This document shows positions 7,617-16,671 of a stretch of DNA of 57,949 nucleotides, one piece after another. The translations under genes were made by a program, and so were the position numbers. Origin of the DNA: an uncultured Clostridium sp. (lineage in GTDB: Bacteria; Bacillota; Clostridia; Lachnospirales; Lachnospiraceae); contig NZ_URHZ01000030.1 of the NCBI RefSeq assembly GCF_900547735.1, forward strand, positions 1 to 57,949, in the 5' to 3' direction. The notes beneath the pieces were generated by a model. It did no database searches and was not told where the DNA came from. It was given only the letters and a program-made list of their open reading frames with translations. Numbering within the stretch: position 1 is the stretch's first letter; each line of letters opens with the position of its first letter.

Positions 7617-8366
7617 TCATTTTTTTAGAATTCTCTTCAAGTAGGAAAGATCCAGCAAATTCACGGTTTCGAATTTTCCCTTATAAAATACGGCCCAGTT
7701 ATTAAATACGCAGGGCAGTTCTTTGGCTTTTTTGAGTGTATCCACCTGGATTAAGGATACAGGGACATCGTTTGTTTCACAATACTCTTTTACCATGTTA
7801 ATGGTCCGGCCGACAAAGGGGCATTGCATATCGTAATAAATGGTCAGCTCCCTGTTTTCGATTTCCCCGTTTTTGACATTGGGGCCAAAGGTTGGAGTGG
7901 TTCCGTCGAATGAAAGGGCGAGCAGTTCGTATCCGTCCTCGGTTGTATCGACCACTTTAAAACCGTACTTTTTCACAAACGACTGATCGGAGAGCCAGGA
8001 TTTCTGCTTTTTGGAACCAAGCATGCAGACACCGGATTTTCCTTTTGCCCTGGCGTCGGACAGACAATATTCCATCAGCTCTTTTCCATATCCTTTCCCC
8101 TTATAATCTCCTAAAACCCACAGGCAATACAGGTAATAATAATGCTCCCCGGCAATCGGGACCCAGGCTGTTTCAAGAGGGGCATATTCAATAAAAACCG
8201 TAGCCTTCGCATTCAGTTTCCGGAAGACATGGCCTTCGTTAAGCCGCTCCAGAAGCCACTGCCGCTTCGCCTCAACACCCGGATGCGGCTTTTTACTGCG
8301 GATAATACAGCACAAATGCTCATCGGCAATATTTTCCGCCGTCAAATTCACAAATTCGTTATCCAT
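7617..8366 (-). CDS. GNAT acetyltransferase with C-terminal YoaP-like domain
   Basis: A 249-residue two-domain protein. Residues ~1-150 are a GNAT acetyltransferase: the acetyl-CoA loop appears as LGDYKGKGYGKELMEYCL (R/Q-x-x-G-x-G/A pattern), followed by GKSGVCMLGSKKQKSWLSDQ. Residues ~175-249 match the YoaP domain, thioredoxin-like in layout, with YYDMQCPFVGRTIN carrying a lone cysteine and the FNNWAVFYKGKF strand. The start at 8366 is set by the GGAGAG site; the longer frame adds six residues without a site. Acceptor substrate unknown. Monocistronic by appearance. Confidence 0.85.
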   Translation of the reverse strand: MDNEFVNLTAENIADEHLCCIIRSKKPHPGVEAKRQWLLERLNEGHVFRKLNAKATVFIEYAPLETAWVPIAGEHYYYLYCLWVLGDYKGKGYGKELMEYCLSDARAKGKSGVCMLGSKKQKSWLSDQSFVKKYGFKVVDTTEDGYELLALSFDGTTPTFGPNVKNGEIENRELTIYYDMQCPFVGRTINMVKEYCETNDVPVSLIQVDTLKKAKELPCVFNNWAVFYKGKFETVNLLDLSYLKRILKK

Positions 8367-8412
8367 ATCTTCTCTCCTTCCCAAGAAAGAGTTCCACAGG
8401 CTCCGCAGGACC

Positions 8413-8445
8413 GACGGGATGTCGAAATTTCCGCGTCTTCCCGTC
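8413..8445. other. Small intergenic hairpin
   Basis: GACGGGA (8413-8419) pairs with TCCCGTC (8439-8445), 20 bases after the flippase stop. No T-run follows. The surrounding GCGTCTTCCCGTCCCGCCCG resembles family-1 arms and could be a degenerate remnant. Confidence 0.4.
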
Positions 8446-8464
8446 CCGCCCGCTGCCTCATTTC

Positions 8465-10138
8465 TTACATCAGCCTCAGTTTCTTTGATATCCTGATCAT
8501 CTTCGTTCCGCCCGGCATAGTATAAAGCTCTTCCTCATCAATGCAGTGCAGCTTAATCAGGAGAATCCCGTAAACAGCAACGGCTGTGATAACCGCCAGG
8601 ATTGTTCCGATCAGATTGCTCTTTACAATCAGTATCACGAGCTTATATACTCCGAAGGCCGCTGCGCCCATAAAAGCCGCCGCGACTGCCGGGAGCAGGA
8701 AGGTTTTGAGAAACTCCTGTCTGTAATTCAGGTATTTCCGGATTGCCAGGGCATTCAGGACGCACATGAAAACGGCGAACAGGATATTGGCAAAGACCAT
8801 GCTGTAAATTCCCATCTTAAATACCATCAGCATAATATAGAGGGCAATCACATGCAGGATCAGGGAAATAAAAGCGTTTCTGACCGGTACGTTCATGTGG
8901 TTGATGCCCTGCAGGATGGCGTTGGTTACCGTTGAGAGCGACAGGAAGATGACCGCCGCCGAACCGATAATCAGCATCCGGATCGCCTCCGCGTTGTTAC
9001 CGCCTCTGAAAAGCAGATTGTTGATCGGCGCAGAAAGAACCGTAAGCCCAACGGCGGACGGAATGGCGATCAGCATCGCAAAGCGGATGGCAAGGCCTGT
9101 TTTCGCAATAATCGCCCCCTTCTCTTTTCTGGCTACCGCTCCCGACAGGGAGGGGATCAGAGAGGAGGAAAGGGAGTTGGCCATGGCCAGAGGCACATGG
9201 ACGAGAAGCATGTATTTGTTATTATAAATTCCCCACAGGGACAGGAATTCCTTTCCCTGACCCAGGGATTCCATACCGTAAGCCATAATGCTGTTGTCCA
9301 CAACCGCATTGATATTGTAAACGGCCGAGCTGATAATGACCGGTACAACGGTAAATAAAAATGTTACCGAGATATCGCCGTAGGAATCGGTGCGTTTGCT
9401 TCTGTCGCGCCTCTTGCGGCGTTTCATCACGGGTGCATAGATGGCAAAAAGAAGGAGCATAAAAAGCAGGGCGGCCAGTGCGCCGGCTCCCGTTCCGATG
9501 GTGCCTCCGGCGGCGCCGAATGCCTGCGGGTAACCTGTCGTGTTGTAAACGCGGTTGGAATCCAGCCCGACCTTAAACAGGACGCCGGCTGCCACCACGC
9601 TGATTACCGCATTGATGATCTGTTCGAAGATCTGGGAAATAGCCGTGGGAATCATCGTTCCATGCCCCTGGAAAAAACCTCTGAGAACGCCGAGGTAAGC
9701 CATGATCCAGATAGTGGGCGCCAGGGTCTTAAGCGCATAAACACAAAACGGCGTATTGAACGCTGTGGTTGCAAAGAAACCTGCAAAGTTCCAGGTGATA
9801 AAGCAGGCCAGTCCCCCCACCACGGTGGCATAGACAAGGGCTGCCTTCAGGACCCGGACCGAATTCCGGTACTGCCCCTTCGCCATTCTCGCAGACACCA
9901 TCTTGGACACCGCGAGCGGCAGGCTGTATGAGGAGAGGATCAGCATGATGTTGTATACGTTAAATGCCGTAGAGTAATATCCCATCCCCTCGTCGCCGAT
10001 AATGTTGGTCATCGGCACCCGGTAAAGGATTCCGATCAGCCTTACTACAATTCCCGCCACTGCCAGGATACTTCCCTGGACAACGAAATTCGATTCCTTT
10101 CTGCCCGTTGATTTACGTCTACTCTGTCTGTTCTCCAT
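8465..10138 (-). CDS. SpoVB/MurJ-like polysaccharide flippase (MVF/MOP superfamily)
   Basis: A 557-residue polytopic membrane protein with about 14 hydrophobic segments, starting near residue 21 (NFVVQGSILAVAGIVVRLIGILYRVPMTNIIGDEGMGYY). That N-terminal motif is typical of the Firmicute SpoVB/YtgP/MurJ-type lipid-linked oligosaccharide flippases. Such proteins move lipid II or related precursors across the membrane, for vegetative wall or spore cortex. It overlaps the upstream DUF3048 lipoprotein gene by 20 bases and so ends the yqfC-yqfD-phoH-ybeY-DUF3048 run. Exact substrate (cortex against vegetative wall) cannot be told from sequence. Confidence 0.88.
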   Translation of the reverse strand: MENRQSRRKSTGRKESNFVVQGSILAVAGIVVRLIGILYRVPMTNIIGDEGMGYYSTAFNVYNIMLILSSYSLPLAVSKMVSARMAKGQYRNSVRVLKAALVYATVVGGLACFITWNFAGFFATTAFNTPFCVYALKTLAPTIWIMAYLGVLRGFFQGHGTMIPTAISQIFEQIINAVISVVAAGVLFKVGLDSNRVYNTTGYPQAFGAAGGTIGTGAGALAALLFMLLLFAIYAPVMKRRKRRDRSKRTDSYGDISVTFLFTVVPVIISSAVYNINAVVDNSIMAYGMESLGQGKEFLSLWGIYNNKYMLLVHVPLAMANSLSSSLIPSLSGAVARKEKGAIIAKTGLAIRFAMLIAIPSAVGLTVLSAPINNLLFRGGNNAEAIRMLIIGSAAVIFLSLSTVTNAILQGINHMNVPVRNAFISLILHVIALYIMLMVFKMGIYSMVFANILFAVFMCVLNALAIRKYLNYRQEFLKTFLLPAVAAAFMGAAAFGVYKLVILIVKSNLIGTILAVITAVAVYGILLIKLHCIDEEELYTMPGGTKMIRISKKLRLM

Positions 10139-11240
10139 AAAATTCCGCCTTATCCATACGTTCAGACTGTATGATGCAGACCCAGGTGCTTCCCGGATTC
10201 ATCATAATCTCCTGACCGCTTTCGTCATAGTATTTTGTCATAGCCTCGGCGCTTCCCTTGGTCCAGGTGATCTTTTCCCCTCTTCCATTCGTGAAATAAT
10301 ACCCCAGCCCCGGGCTATGTACGTCAATGTCCAGATATTCGGACGGTGAATAATATTTCCAGCCGCAATACTGGAAAATAATATTTTTGGCCGTCAGTTG
10401 TCCTTCGTTGCCGTTTTGAGGACCGCCGTATTGGAAACGGTAATACAGGCCGTCCTTGCTGTTATATTCAAACCATGGATTATTCATTATGTATCCCGGA
10501 CGCACAAAAGCGGCCGCAAAACCATTCTCAAGCATCACCGGATATTCCGGTTTTGAGAAATGATAGTGGCCTTTATAGTCCTCCGGATATTTCTGGGAAT
10601 AGCCCATCGCTTCGATTGCTTTTTGGATACGGTCCCCACTGGCATAGGCATTGTGGGGCGATTTTTTGTCCTTGGTCCTGTAAAAGGCTACGGAACCCTT
10701 TCCCTCTATGCCATTTAAATGCTCCATCTTATCCAGGTAGGGGCGCGCAAAGGTGCTCTGCCCGAAGTGAGCATAGATCGCTTTAAACTCATTCGCAAAA
10801 AAAGTATAGTAGGTGCGGCAGCTTCTGACCGAACCGATGCGGTCCAGATTATCATAATCTTCCAGGATTGCCATATACCGGTTCATTCCGCCCTCCACGG
10901 GAGCCTCATAAATGACGCCCGCATGGTTAATTCCGTAGTGAGGCAGCGCCGCCTTGTCGTTGCTGATCATGATGGCAATGGGACGGCGGTCCGCGATCGC
11001 CACGTCCGTCATCTCACCGGTCAGATAACTGGGGATTTTTCCGTCCTTCTCCACACGTTCCAGTTCCCGGCTCCCTTCGGTCTCGGGTTCCGGCTCCGTC
11101 TCCGGTTCCGTAATCCGGATTACCCGGGTTTCCTCTGTTTCTTTCACACTTGCAGTAACCGATGTTTCTTCATACCTGGTGCATCCTGCAGTCAGACAGA
11201 GTCCGGCCGCCAGCGCCAGAATAACCCCCCGTTTCATCAT
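10119..11240 (-). CDS. DUF3048 (YerB-like) lipoprotein
   Basis: A 373-residue secreted lipoprotein. The signal peptide MMKRGVILALAAGLCLTAGC ends in a clear lipobox (LTAGC; Cys20 would be lipidated). A Glu/Thr-rich spacer follows (ITEPETEPEPETEGSRELE, about residues 43-61). The DUF3048 domain then runs to the C-terminus, with conserved ADRRPIAIMISNDKAALPHYG, GVIYEAPVEGGMNRYMAI and RIGSVRSCRTYY. B. subtilis YerB is a relative without established function. The start overlaps the ybeY stop by 4 bases (ATGA), indicating translational coupling. Confidence 0.92.
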   Translation of the reverse strand: MMKRGVILALAAGLCLTAGCTRYEETSVTASVKETEETRVIRITEPETEPEPETEGSRELERVEKDGKIPSYLTGEMTDVAIADRRPIAIMISNDKAALPHYGINHAGVIYEAPVEGGMNRYMAILEDYDNLDRIGSVRSCRTYYTFFANEFKAIYAHFGQSTFARPYLDKMEHLNGIEGKGSVAFYRTKDKKSPHNAYASGDRIQKAIEAMGYSQKYPEDYKGHYHFSKPEYPVMLENGFAAAFVRPGYIMNNPWFEYNSKDGLYYRFQYGGPQNGNEGQLTAKNIIFQYCGWKYYSPSEYLDIDVHSPGLGYYFTNGRGEKITWTKGSAEAMTKYYDESGQEIMMNPGSTWVCIIQSERMDKAEFYGEQTE

Positions 11241-11734
11241 CTGGTATACCCTCCCGCCTTCAGGATTTCCTCTTGCTTCTGCTCCATGACGGCGCGCTCT
11301 TCCTCTTCCATATGGTCATACCCGCAGAGATGCAGCATGCTGTGTGCGACCAGAAAGGCCAGTTCCCTGGACTCGGAATGCCCGTATTTCTCCGCCTGCT
11401 CTTCCACCTTGTCCACCGAAATCACGATATCCCCGAGAAGCAGCTCCCCCGTCTCCGGGTTGAAATAATCTTCCGACTGCTCCTCCATGCGTTCAAAATC
11501 GGACGGGGTTTCAAAATCTCCCATTGGGAAAGACAGTACGTCGGTCGCATTGTCTATCTGGCGGAATTCCCGGTTGATGCGCCGGATTTCTTCGTTGTCG
11601 GTCAATACCACATTGACCTCGGCCTCGTAAGGGCATTCTTCATAGTCCAGCGAGGCCGTCACCACTTCCTCTATGATGGATTCATACGGCAGTTCAAGCT
11701 TCTTCTCGGCTTCGTACTCGATATTGATTGTCAT
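11237..11734 (-). CDS. ybeY: Endoribonuclease YbeY (rRNA maturation)
   Basis: A 165-residue metal-dependent endoribonuclease of 16S rRNA maturation and 70S quality control. The three-histidine zinc motif H-x3-H-x5-H reads HSMLHLCGYDH near residue 131, preceded by the family block TDVLSFPMGDFE. An insertion rich in Glu (SDFERMEEQSEDYFNPETGE) separates it from GDIVIS. The start overlaps the phoH stop by 4 bases, and the phoH-ybeY pair is a conserved Firmicute arrangement. Confidence 0.95.
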   Translation of the reverse strand: MTINIEYEAEKKLELPYESIIEEVVTASLDYEECPYEAEVNVVLTDNEEIRRINREFRQIDNATDVLSFPMGDFETPSDFERMEEQSEDYFNPETGELLLGDIVISVDKVEEQAEKYGHSESRELAFLVAHSMLHLCGYDHMEEEERAVMEQKQEEILKAGGYTR

Positions 11735-12783
11735 TTGTTTTTTCTCCCTCTGGGTGAGGGCCTGTCCTCGGACGCGCCGTGAAATCCGCGTTCTCCGCGC
11801 CGTCTGCCCTCATTTTGTTCCTTTTTCTCTTTCAGTTCAAAACTTTCATAGGCCTCAACGATTTTCTGGACAAGCGGATGACGCACAACGTCGCTGCTGG
11901 TCAGAAAACAGAAGCCGATATCATCGATTTTCTTCAGGACCCTGACCGCCGTGTCGAGGCCGGACACCGCCCCGGCCGGAAGATCCTTCTGGGACTGGTC
12001 TCCAGTGATAATGACCTTGGAGCCGAAACCGATACGCGTCAGGAACATCTTCATCTGGGCCGGCGTCGTATTCTGGGCTTCATCCAGGATAATATACGCA
12101 TTGTCCAGCGTACGTCCTCTCATATAGGCCAGCGGGGCCACCTCAATCAGGCCCTTCTCGGAATTATGGAGATAGCTCTCGGCTCCCATAATCTGATAAA
12201 GAGCGTCATACAGGGGACGCAGATAGGGATCTATCTTGCTCTGTAAATCTCCCGGAAGAAATCCCAGCTTTTCACCTGCCTCAATGGCCGGGCGCGTCAG
12301 GATAATCCGGTTTACTTCCCCATTCTTAAATGCCTGGATGGCCATAGCCATGGCAAGATAAGTCTTTCCCGTTCCGGCGGGGCCCACGCCGAATACGATC
12401 ATCTTCTTCCGTATCATATCCACATACTGCTTCTGGCCCACGGTCTTGGGTTTGATCGGCCTGCCGTTTATCGTACGGCTGATAATATCCTTATCGATCT
12501 CCAGAATCTGGCTGTCCTGCTCCGTAAAAGAAAGGGAAATGGCATAATCCACATTCTGTTCCGTGATCGTATTGCCCCGCTTCGAAAGCTCCAGCAGGTT
12601 GTTGAATACACTTTTGGCCTGCCGGATCGCCTGCTCGGGGCCGATGATCTTCAGGGCTCCGTCTCTTGTAATCATGGTCACATGCAGTGTGCGTTCTATC
12701 TTTTTTAAATATGCGTCAAACTGGCCGCAGACGTTCTGTACATGTTCCATGGGAATATCAATTACTGTTTCAATTATGCTCAT
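11731..12783 (-). CDS. PhoH-family ATPase
   Basis: A 350-residue PhoH/YbeZ-type P-loop ATPase, proposed to act in RNA metabolism alongside YbeY. It has an N-terminal KH-like region (MSIIETVIDIPMEH to NVDYAISL), a Walker A motif GPAGTGKT, LEEAQ-type Walker B here as IILDEAQNTTPAQMKMFLTRIG, and the sensor GDQSQKDLP. The last ~30 residues are basic and Glu/Arg-rich (KEKKEQNEGRRRGERG), probably disordered. The start at 12783 has AAGGAGA upstream and overlaps yqfD by 14 bases; the longer frame reads into yqfD. Confidence 0.93.
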   Translation of the reverse strand: MSIIETVIDIPMEHVQNVCGQFDAYLKKIERTLHVTMITRDGALKIIGPEQAIRQAKSVFNNLLELSKRGNTITEQNVDYAISLSFTEQDSQILEIDKDIISRTINGRPIKPKTVGQKQYVDMIRKKMIVFGVGPAGTGKTYLAMAMAIQAFKNGEVNRIILTRPAIEAGEKLGFLPGDLQSKIDPYLRPLYDALYQIMGAESYLHNSEKGLIEVAPLAYMRGRTLDNAYIILDEAQNTTPAQMKMFLTRIGFGSKVIITGDQSQKDLPAGAVSGLDTAVRVLKKIDDIGFCFLTSSDVVRHPLVQKIVEAYESFELKEKKEQNEGRRRGERGFHGASEDRPSPRGRKNK

Positions 12784-13993
12784 CGTCTGGCTGTTCTCCT
12801 TGTGTTTCGACATTTGTTTCTGTTTTAAACGGTTCCTCCGTCTGCATGTTGACCTCAAAGCGGCAGGAAGAGCCATTAACTAATATTTTAACATTATTTT
12901 CAATAATTTGTACCCCTTTTTCCATTAATTTTTCCGCAACTTCATTTTTATAGGCCTCGCCCAGTTCTTCCAGCTCTTTTTCCGTGTATTTTTCATCGTA
13001 GGAACACACTTCCTGCGACGTGATAAGCCCCAGCTCCACAGGCAGATAAAAATCGCCGAAGAGCCTTACCTGGCGGATCTCGGTCACCGTCCTCCACTCC
13101 GTATTCCGGAAGTTGGGAAGCAGATAGACAAAGGAATGGACGCCGATGTTCGCCATAAGCCCCTTCCTGACCCGGCCCGTCTTTTCCTCCCTCTCATGCC
13201 AGAGGGAAATATCCTTTGTCTCCTGTCTGGTGCGTCTGGCGATGATGTCCGCGTCGGAATGGACATAATGCTCCGCCACCACGGTGCCGCCGTCGTCGGT
13301 GATGGGAATGGCCCCGCTGACGAGAATCTGGCCTTTTACTACCTCGTCGCCCGGTTTCACCATCGGAATTCCGCTCCTCACAATCATGGATGTGATGGTT
13401 CCGTCGGCGTCGGCCGTGAGATCACAGGGCGTATCATCCCTGACCGGAATTTCCAGAGGCACGTCGTTTTCCTTGACATGGACATAGAGCTTCGTTCCGC
13501 TCAACCGGGCCGAAACCCAGGTGATGCCGTTATACTGGTTTCTGAGCGCCGCTTCCAGATCTTCGCAGGAAACCTGATTCTTCATGATTCCGCAGTGGAT
13601 CCCCAGTGTGTCCAGAAAATGAGAAAGTTCATCGTCCGTATACATTACATTGCCCTGATATCCAATATCCCATACAAAAAATGAGAGTGTGTAAAGAAGC
13701 ATGAAAAAGCAGATAAAACCGGCGGCCCACAGCTTCCTTTTCCTGTTTTTATATAAAAAAAAAGGAAGTCCCAGTTTTCGCTGTATCCTAAGCCTGATCT
13801 TCGCTTTTTTTGCATAGGGCTTGCTGGAAAAGAAATCCCGTATCCCCATTGAAAATATGTAATTGCCTTTAGAAAATATTACATCCCAGATATCGAGCCC
13901 GGAAGCCGCGCATAAATTAAAAAAACGTTCCGGAGACTGCCCCGTCATCTGGATCCGTACACTGCCGGACCAAAACCTTCGCAGAAACTTCAT
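12770..13993 (-). CDS. yqfD: Sporulation protein YqfD
   Basis: A 407-residue YqfD family protein, expressed in the mother cell in Bacillus; its mechanism is not well known. Seen: a cytoplasmic N-terminal segment (residues 1-85), one membrane helix (LWAAGFICFFMLLYTLSFFVWD, about 88-107), then a large extracytoplasmic region with WVSARLSGTKLYVHVKENDVP and a conserved CDLTADADGTITSM block. The AGGAGG site before 13993 fixes the start. The yqfC-yqfD-phoH order is the standard Clostridia/Bacillus arrangement. Confidence 0.93.
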   Translation of the reverse strand: MKFLRRFWSGSVRIQMTGQSPERFFNLCAASGLDIWDVIFSKGNYIFSMGIRDFFSSKPYAKKAKIRLRIQRKLGLPFFLYKNRKRKLWAAGFICFFMLLYTLSFFVWDIGYQGNVMYTDDELSHFLDTLGIHCGIMKNQVSCEDLEAALRNQYNGITWVSARLSGTKLYVHVKENDVPLEIPVRDDTPCDLTADADGTITSMIVRSGIPMVKPGDEVVKGQILVSGAIPITDDGGTVVAEHYVHSDADIIARRTRQETKDISLWHEREEKTGRVRKGLMANIGVHSFVYLLPNFRNTEWRTVTEIRQVRLFGDFYLPVELGLITSQEVCSYDEKYTEKELEELGEAYKNEVAEKLMEKGVQIIENNVKILVNGSSCRFEVNMQTEEPFKTETNVETQGEQPDDEHN

Positions 13994-14012
13994 AAAATAA
14001 CGCCTCCTGAAA

Positions 14013-14285
14013 TCAGAGAGATTCAAAATCCACCGACTTGATGTGTCCCGTCAGCTTCAACTGCTCCTTATCATAATATTCAATCGATAAATTTTTTCCC
14101 TCCACGGTCAGTTTTGTGGTCTTTCCCTGGAGTTTCAACATCGTGTCCGTAAATAAAACAATGCTTCTGTAATTTTCCACTACAGCCGAATGGCTGCCGG
14201 TAAAGGACAGAAGCATCTCTCCAAAAAAGACATCTTCCGGCAGATTGAGGGCCGATACCACCGCTTTTTTTTGCCTGTTAAACAA
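14013..14285 (-). CDS. yqfC: Sporulation protein YqfC
   Basis: A 90-residue YqfC family protein encoded directly upstream of yqfD. Typical family elements: an N-terminal DVFFGEMLLSFTGSHSAVVENYRSI, i.e. short strands ending in a 'G-x-x-x-V-x-N-x-x-x-I' pattern, then LQGKTTKLTVEGKNLSIEYY. The start is TTG at 14285 preceded by AAAGGCGG. No ATG gives a plausible alternative. It has no membrane segment. Role in sporulation is inferred from family and neighbour. Confidence 0.9.
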   Translation of the reverse strand: MFNRQKKAVVSALNLPEDVFFGEMLLSFTGSHSAVVENYRSIVLFTDTMLKLQGKTTKLTVEGKNLSIEYYDKEQLKLTGHIKSVDFESL

Positions 14286-14339
14286 GAGCGTACCGCCTTT
14301 TGAAGTCCTTACTGAGATTATATGAAAAAATATCCGGTT

Positions 14340-16139
14340 TTATTCTTTTACAATCCTCTCCCGCGTCCGGTACAGGAGAATTTCCGCCATCAGGGGAACG
14401 CACACAATCAGAGGCAGCGCATACCTGACACAGGTGACCGGCCCGAGAAGGAGCGTGCCGAAGTATCCGAAAATCATCGAAAGCGGAACGAGAAGCGCGG
14501 CCTGCCGCCTGTAAACCAGCGCGGTTCCCGTAAGAAGCATCAGCCAGAACGGAAACGCCTGGTTGAGAATCAGGGCCAGCAGCGGAAGTTTCTCATATTC
14601 CGGGGTCAGGCTGATACTCCGCAGATAGTTTTCATACTGCGGGAAACGGCTGTTTCTGAATATGTGGAGAATATTATATTCTTCCTCCATAAAAGAGCCG
14701 TCGAAGACGATATAGTCGATCCAGTACTGGGTGTCTCCGGGATACCAGTATCCCCAGTTTCCCATTAAAAAGGAATCGAGGTAGACGAGAGGCTCTTTTG
14801 CGCCAATGGCGGCCCACGTCTTTAAAAACATTCCGGGATCCTTTTTCACAACCTCTGTCTGAAAACCGCTCTTCACCGGATCCGCGTTCACCCTGACATA
14901 ACCCTCCAGGGCGTCCGGCAGGATCAGCGCCTCAATATAGGCCCTCTCCTCTTTTGAAAGGCTCTCCGGCTTTTCATGCCAAACCCTGGCAAGCTGCTGC
15001 ATCGGGACGGACAGCATTTCCTTCGCATCTCCCTTTTCCACGCCGAGGGACGTAAACACCGGCCCGTTTACCGTCAGATATACCGCAGCCAGGGCAACGG
15101 AAAAGATGAGCCACCTGGATGCCGGGGGACGCGCTCCGCCGTGTTGCTTTTTATATCTGATAAAGAAAAGGAGGGCAAAGAGAGAGAAAAACAGAAATAC
15201 ATAAATACCCTGGTTCCGGAAAAAGCAGGAAAACAGCGCGGATAAAAAGAAACCGGCCATTAATGCACGGCTTTTGAAAAAATGCTCCGGATCGGATATC
15301 ATGTCGATGGAAAAATCAAAAGCCAGCAGGAAAAAGGCGCTGAAAAGCACATCCTTTGTTGTGAGCAGGACGAGTACCTGCATATAAGGATTCGCCGCCA
15401 GGAACAGCCAGGAGGCAAGCACCAGCCAAAGAGGCGCATTTCTTCGCATCATGCGGTACAGGACGAACGAAAACACCGCCGCCATCATTGTGATCTGGAT
15501 CAGGCTGTATAGCGCCAGGCCGATCTGGTAGCTGTGGAAAAACACTTCCCCAATCTTCAGGCTGCCGCAGAGAAACAGCGTATGCAGAACCGGATGATGG
15601 CTTGTCAGCGGATCGCTTCCGAAAACCTGCAGGATCTGAACCGAGGCATCGTAGGAATACACTCCCGGATAAACAGCCAGGAGCGCCGTCATATAGACGG
15701 CAAAGGTGATTAGGAACAGGAGGGCAAGCGGTTTTATTCCCGGTTTCTTCCCACCCTCTCCCACTGTTTTGGACACAAAGGGAATCATCCTCAAAAAGAT
15801 GCCGGTAAACGCCGAGAACAGCAGCGTGGCGGCCGAAAGCGCCGTTAAGAAACCAAAGGCCGTGGGCGCCGGTATCTCATTCAGAGAGTAGCGGATACCC
15901 AGGATGAACATAAGCCCCATCAGGAATCCCGATATCAGGCTCAGAATAAATCTTCTTTTTTCAAATGGAAAAAAAGCTTTCAGATAGAGGAAGGCAATCC
16001 CTGCCGTGACCGGCAGACAAAAGACGGATGCCGGATCCATTAAAAGAGGAAAGGCCAGTGTGGTTTCACTGGTCAGAAAAAAAACAGTGGCGATTGCCAG
16101 AACCGCAGACCACAATATTCTCCTCTTCATTCCTGTCAT
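14340..16139 (-). CDS. Large polytopic membrane protein (DUF6020-like)
   Basis: A 599-residue integral membrane protein with about a dozen hydrophobic helices and a long loop between residues ~375 and 520 (ending WYPGDTQYWIDYIVFDGS). The N-terminal third has the layout of lipid-dependent glycosyltransferase-C membrane proteins, including YPGVYSYDASVQILQVFG and LTSHHPVLHTLF, which matches the DUF6020 pattern as I remember it. The start MTGMKRR at 16139 follows AGGAGG at good spacing. It lies between rpsU and yqfC, an unusual insertion into a conserved block. Function unknown; a cell-envelope glycosyltransferase role is a guess. Confidence 0.75.
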   Translation of the reverse strand: MTGMKRRILWSAVLAIATVFFLTSETTLAFPLLMDPASVFCLPVTAGIAFLYLKAFFPFEKRRFILSLISGFLMGLMFILGIRYSLNEIPAPTAFGFLTALSAATLLFSAFTGIFLRMIPFVSKTVGEGGKKPGIKPLALLFLITFAVYMTALLAVYPGVYSYDASVQILQVFGSDPLTSHHPVLHTLFLCGSLKIGEVFFHSYQIGLALYSLIQITMMAAVFSFVLYRMMRRNAPLWLVLASWLFLAANPYMQVLVLLTTKDVLFSAFFLLAFDFSIDMISDPEHFFKSRALMAGFFLSALFSCFFRNQGIYVFLFFSLFALLFFIRYKKQHGGARPPASRWLIFSVALAAVYLTVNGPVFTSLGVEKGDAKEMLSVPMQQLARVWHEKPESLSKEERAYIEALILPDALEGYVRVNADPVKSGFQTEVVKKDPGMFLKTWAAIGAKEPLVYLDSFLMGNWGYWYPGDTQYWIDYIVFDGSFMEEEYNILHIFRNSRFPQYENYLRSISLTPEYEKLPLLALILNQAFPFWLMLLTGTALVYRRQAALLVPLSMIFGYFGTLLLGPVTCVRYALPLIVCVPLMAEILLYRTRERIVKE

Positions 16140-16154
16140 CTTCCATAACCTCCT

Positions 16155-16222
16155 CGCGATCTTTTCATTACCACTCAACAACGAAAAGCACGCTTCGCGA
16201 ACTTTTCATTGTCACTCAACAA
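16155..16222. repeat. GAAAAG/CTTTTC hairpin, family 4, with tandem half copy
   Basis: GAAAAG (16183-16188) pairs with CTTTTC (16202-16207) around CGCttcGCG. The flank CGCGA-n-CTTTTCATT-nn-CACTCAACAA occurs twice in tandem (16155-16181 and 16196-16222, period 41). The same sequence is found at 46824-46862. Confidence 0.75.
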
Positions 16223-16252
16223 AAATCCCTGGTTTAAATAAACCAGGGATTT
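16223..16252 (-). terminator. Terminator downstream of rpsU
   Basis: Perfect inverted repeat AAATCCCTGGTTTA (16223-16236) and TAAACCAGGGATTT (16239-16252). On the minus strand it is followed by TTTTTG. It lies between rpsU and the large membrane-protein gene. Confidence 0.85.
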
Positions 16253-16310
16253 CATTTCGCTCTTGACAGTGAAAAGCATGTTTAACACACTCCTCACCCA
16301 TTAACCGCGG

Positions 16311-16338
16311 TGAAAAGTATGCTTAACATATCTTTTCA
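16311..16338. repeat. GAAAAG/CTTTTC hairpin, family 4
   Basis: TGAAAAGTATG pairs with CATAtCTTTTCA around a short loop, 8 bases after the rpsU stop. A related half motif, GTGAAAAGCATG, lies at about 16269-16280. Confidence 0.6.
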
Positions 16339-16346
16339 TCGTATAA

Positions 16347-16523
16347 TTAATTATATTTGCGTTTTCTAGCAGCTTCAGATTTCTTTTTACGACGAACGCT
16401 TGGTTTTTCGTAATGCTCTCTTTTGCGAATCTCCTGCTGAATGCCAGCCTTTGCACAGTTTCTTTTGAATCTGCGTAAAGCGCTGTCTAAGCTTTCGTTA
16501 TCTTTAACGATTACATTTGACAT
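16347..16523 (-). CDS. rpsU: 30S ribosomal protein S21
   Basis: A 58-residue small-subunit protein. It starts MSNVIVKDNESLDSALRRF, has the conserved basic helix RRFKRNCAKAG, then IRKREHYEKPSVRRKKKSE and ends in a basic tail. ATG at 16523 follows a GGAGGGAGG site by about 13 bases. A strong promoter lies 80 bases further up. The gene is often at the head of the yqf-phoH block in Firmicutes, as here. Confidence 0.97.
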   Translation of the reverse strand: MSNVIVKDNESLDSALRRFKRNCAKAGIQQEIRKREHYEKPSVRRKKKSEAARKRKYN

Positions 16524-16604
16524 AGCTCACACCTAACCTCCCTCCAGTTGTGTAATAAGTGCATATTAATACAACTGTTTGGGTATTTTTTTAGCACTAG
16601 TAAA

Positions 16605-16632
16605 ATTATATCATAAAAATTCCATACGTCAA
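16605..16632 (-). promoter_or_regulatory. Sigma-A-type promoter of rpsU
   Basis: On the minus strand TTGACG (16627-16632), a 16-base spacer and TATAAT (16605-16610). This leaves a leader of roughly 75 bases before the rpsU ATG. Confidence 0.8.
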
Positions 16633-16671
16633 CAGGATTTTTATGTTTTCTTAAATTTTCTTTGATTTGAT

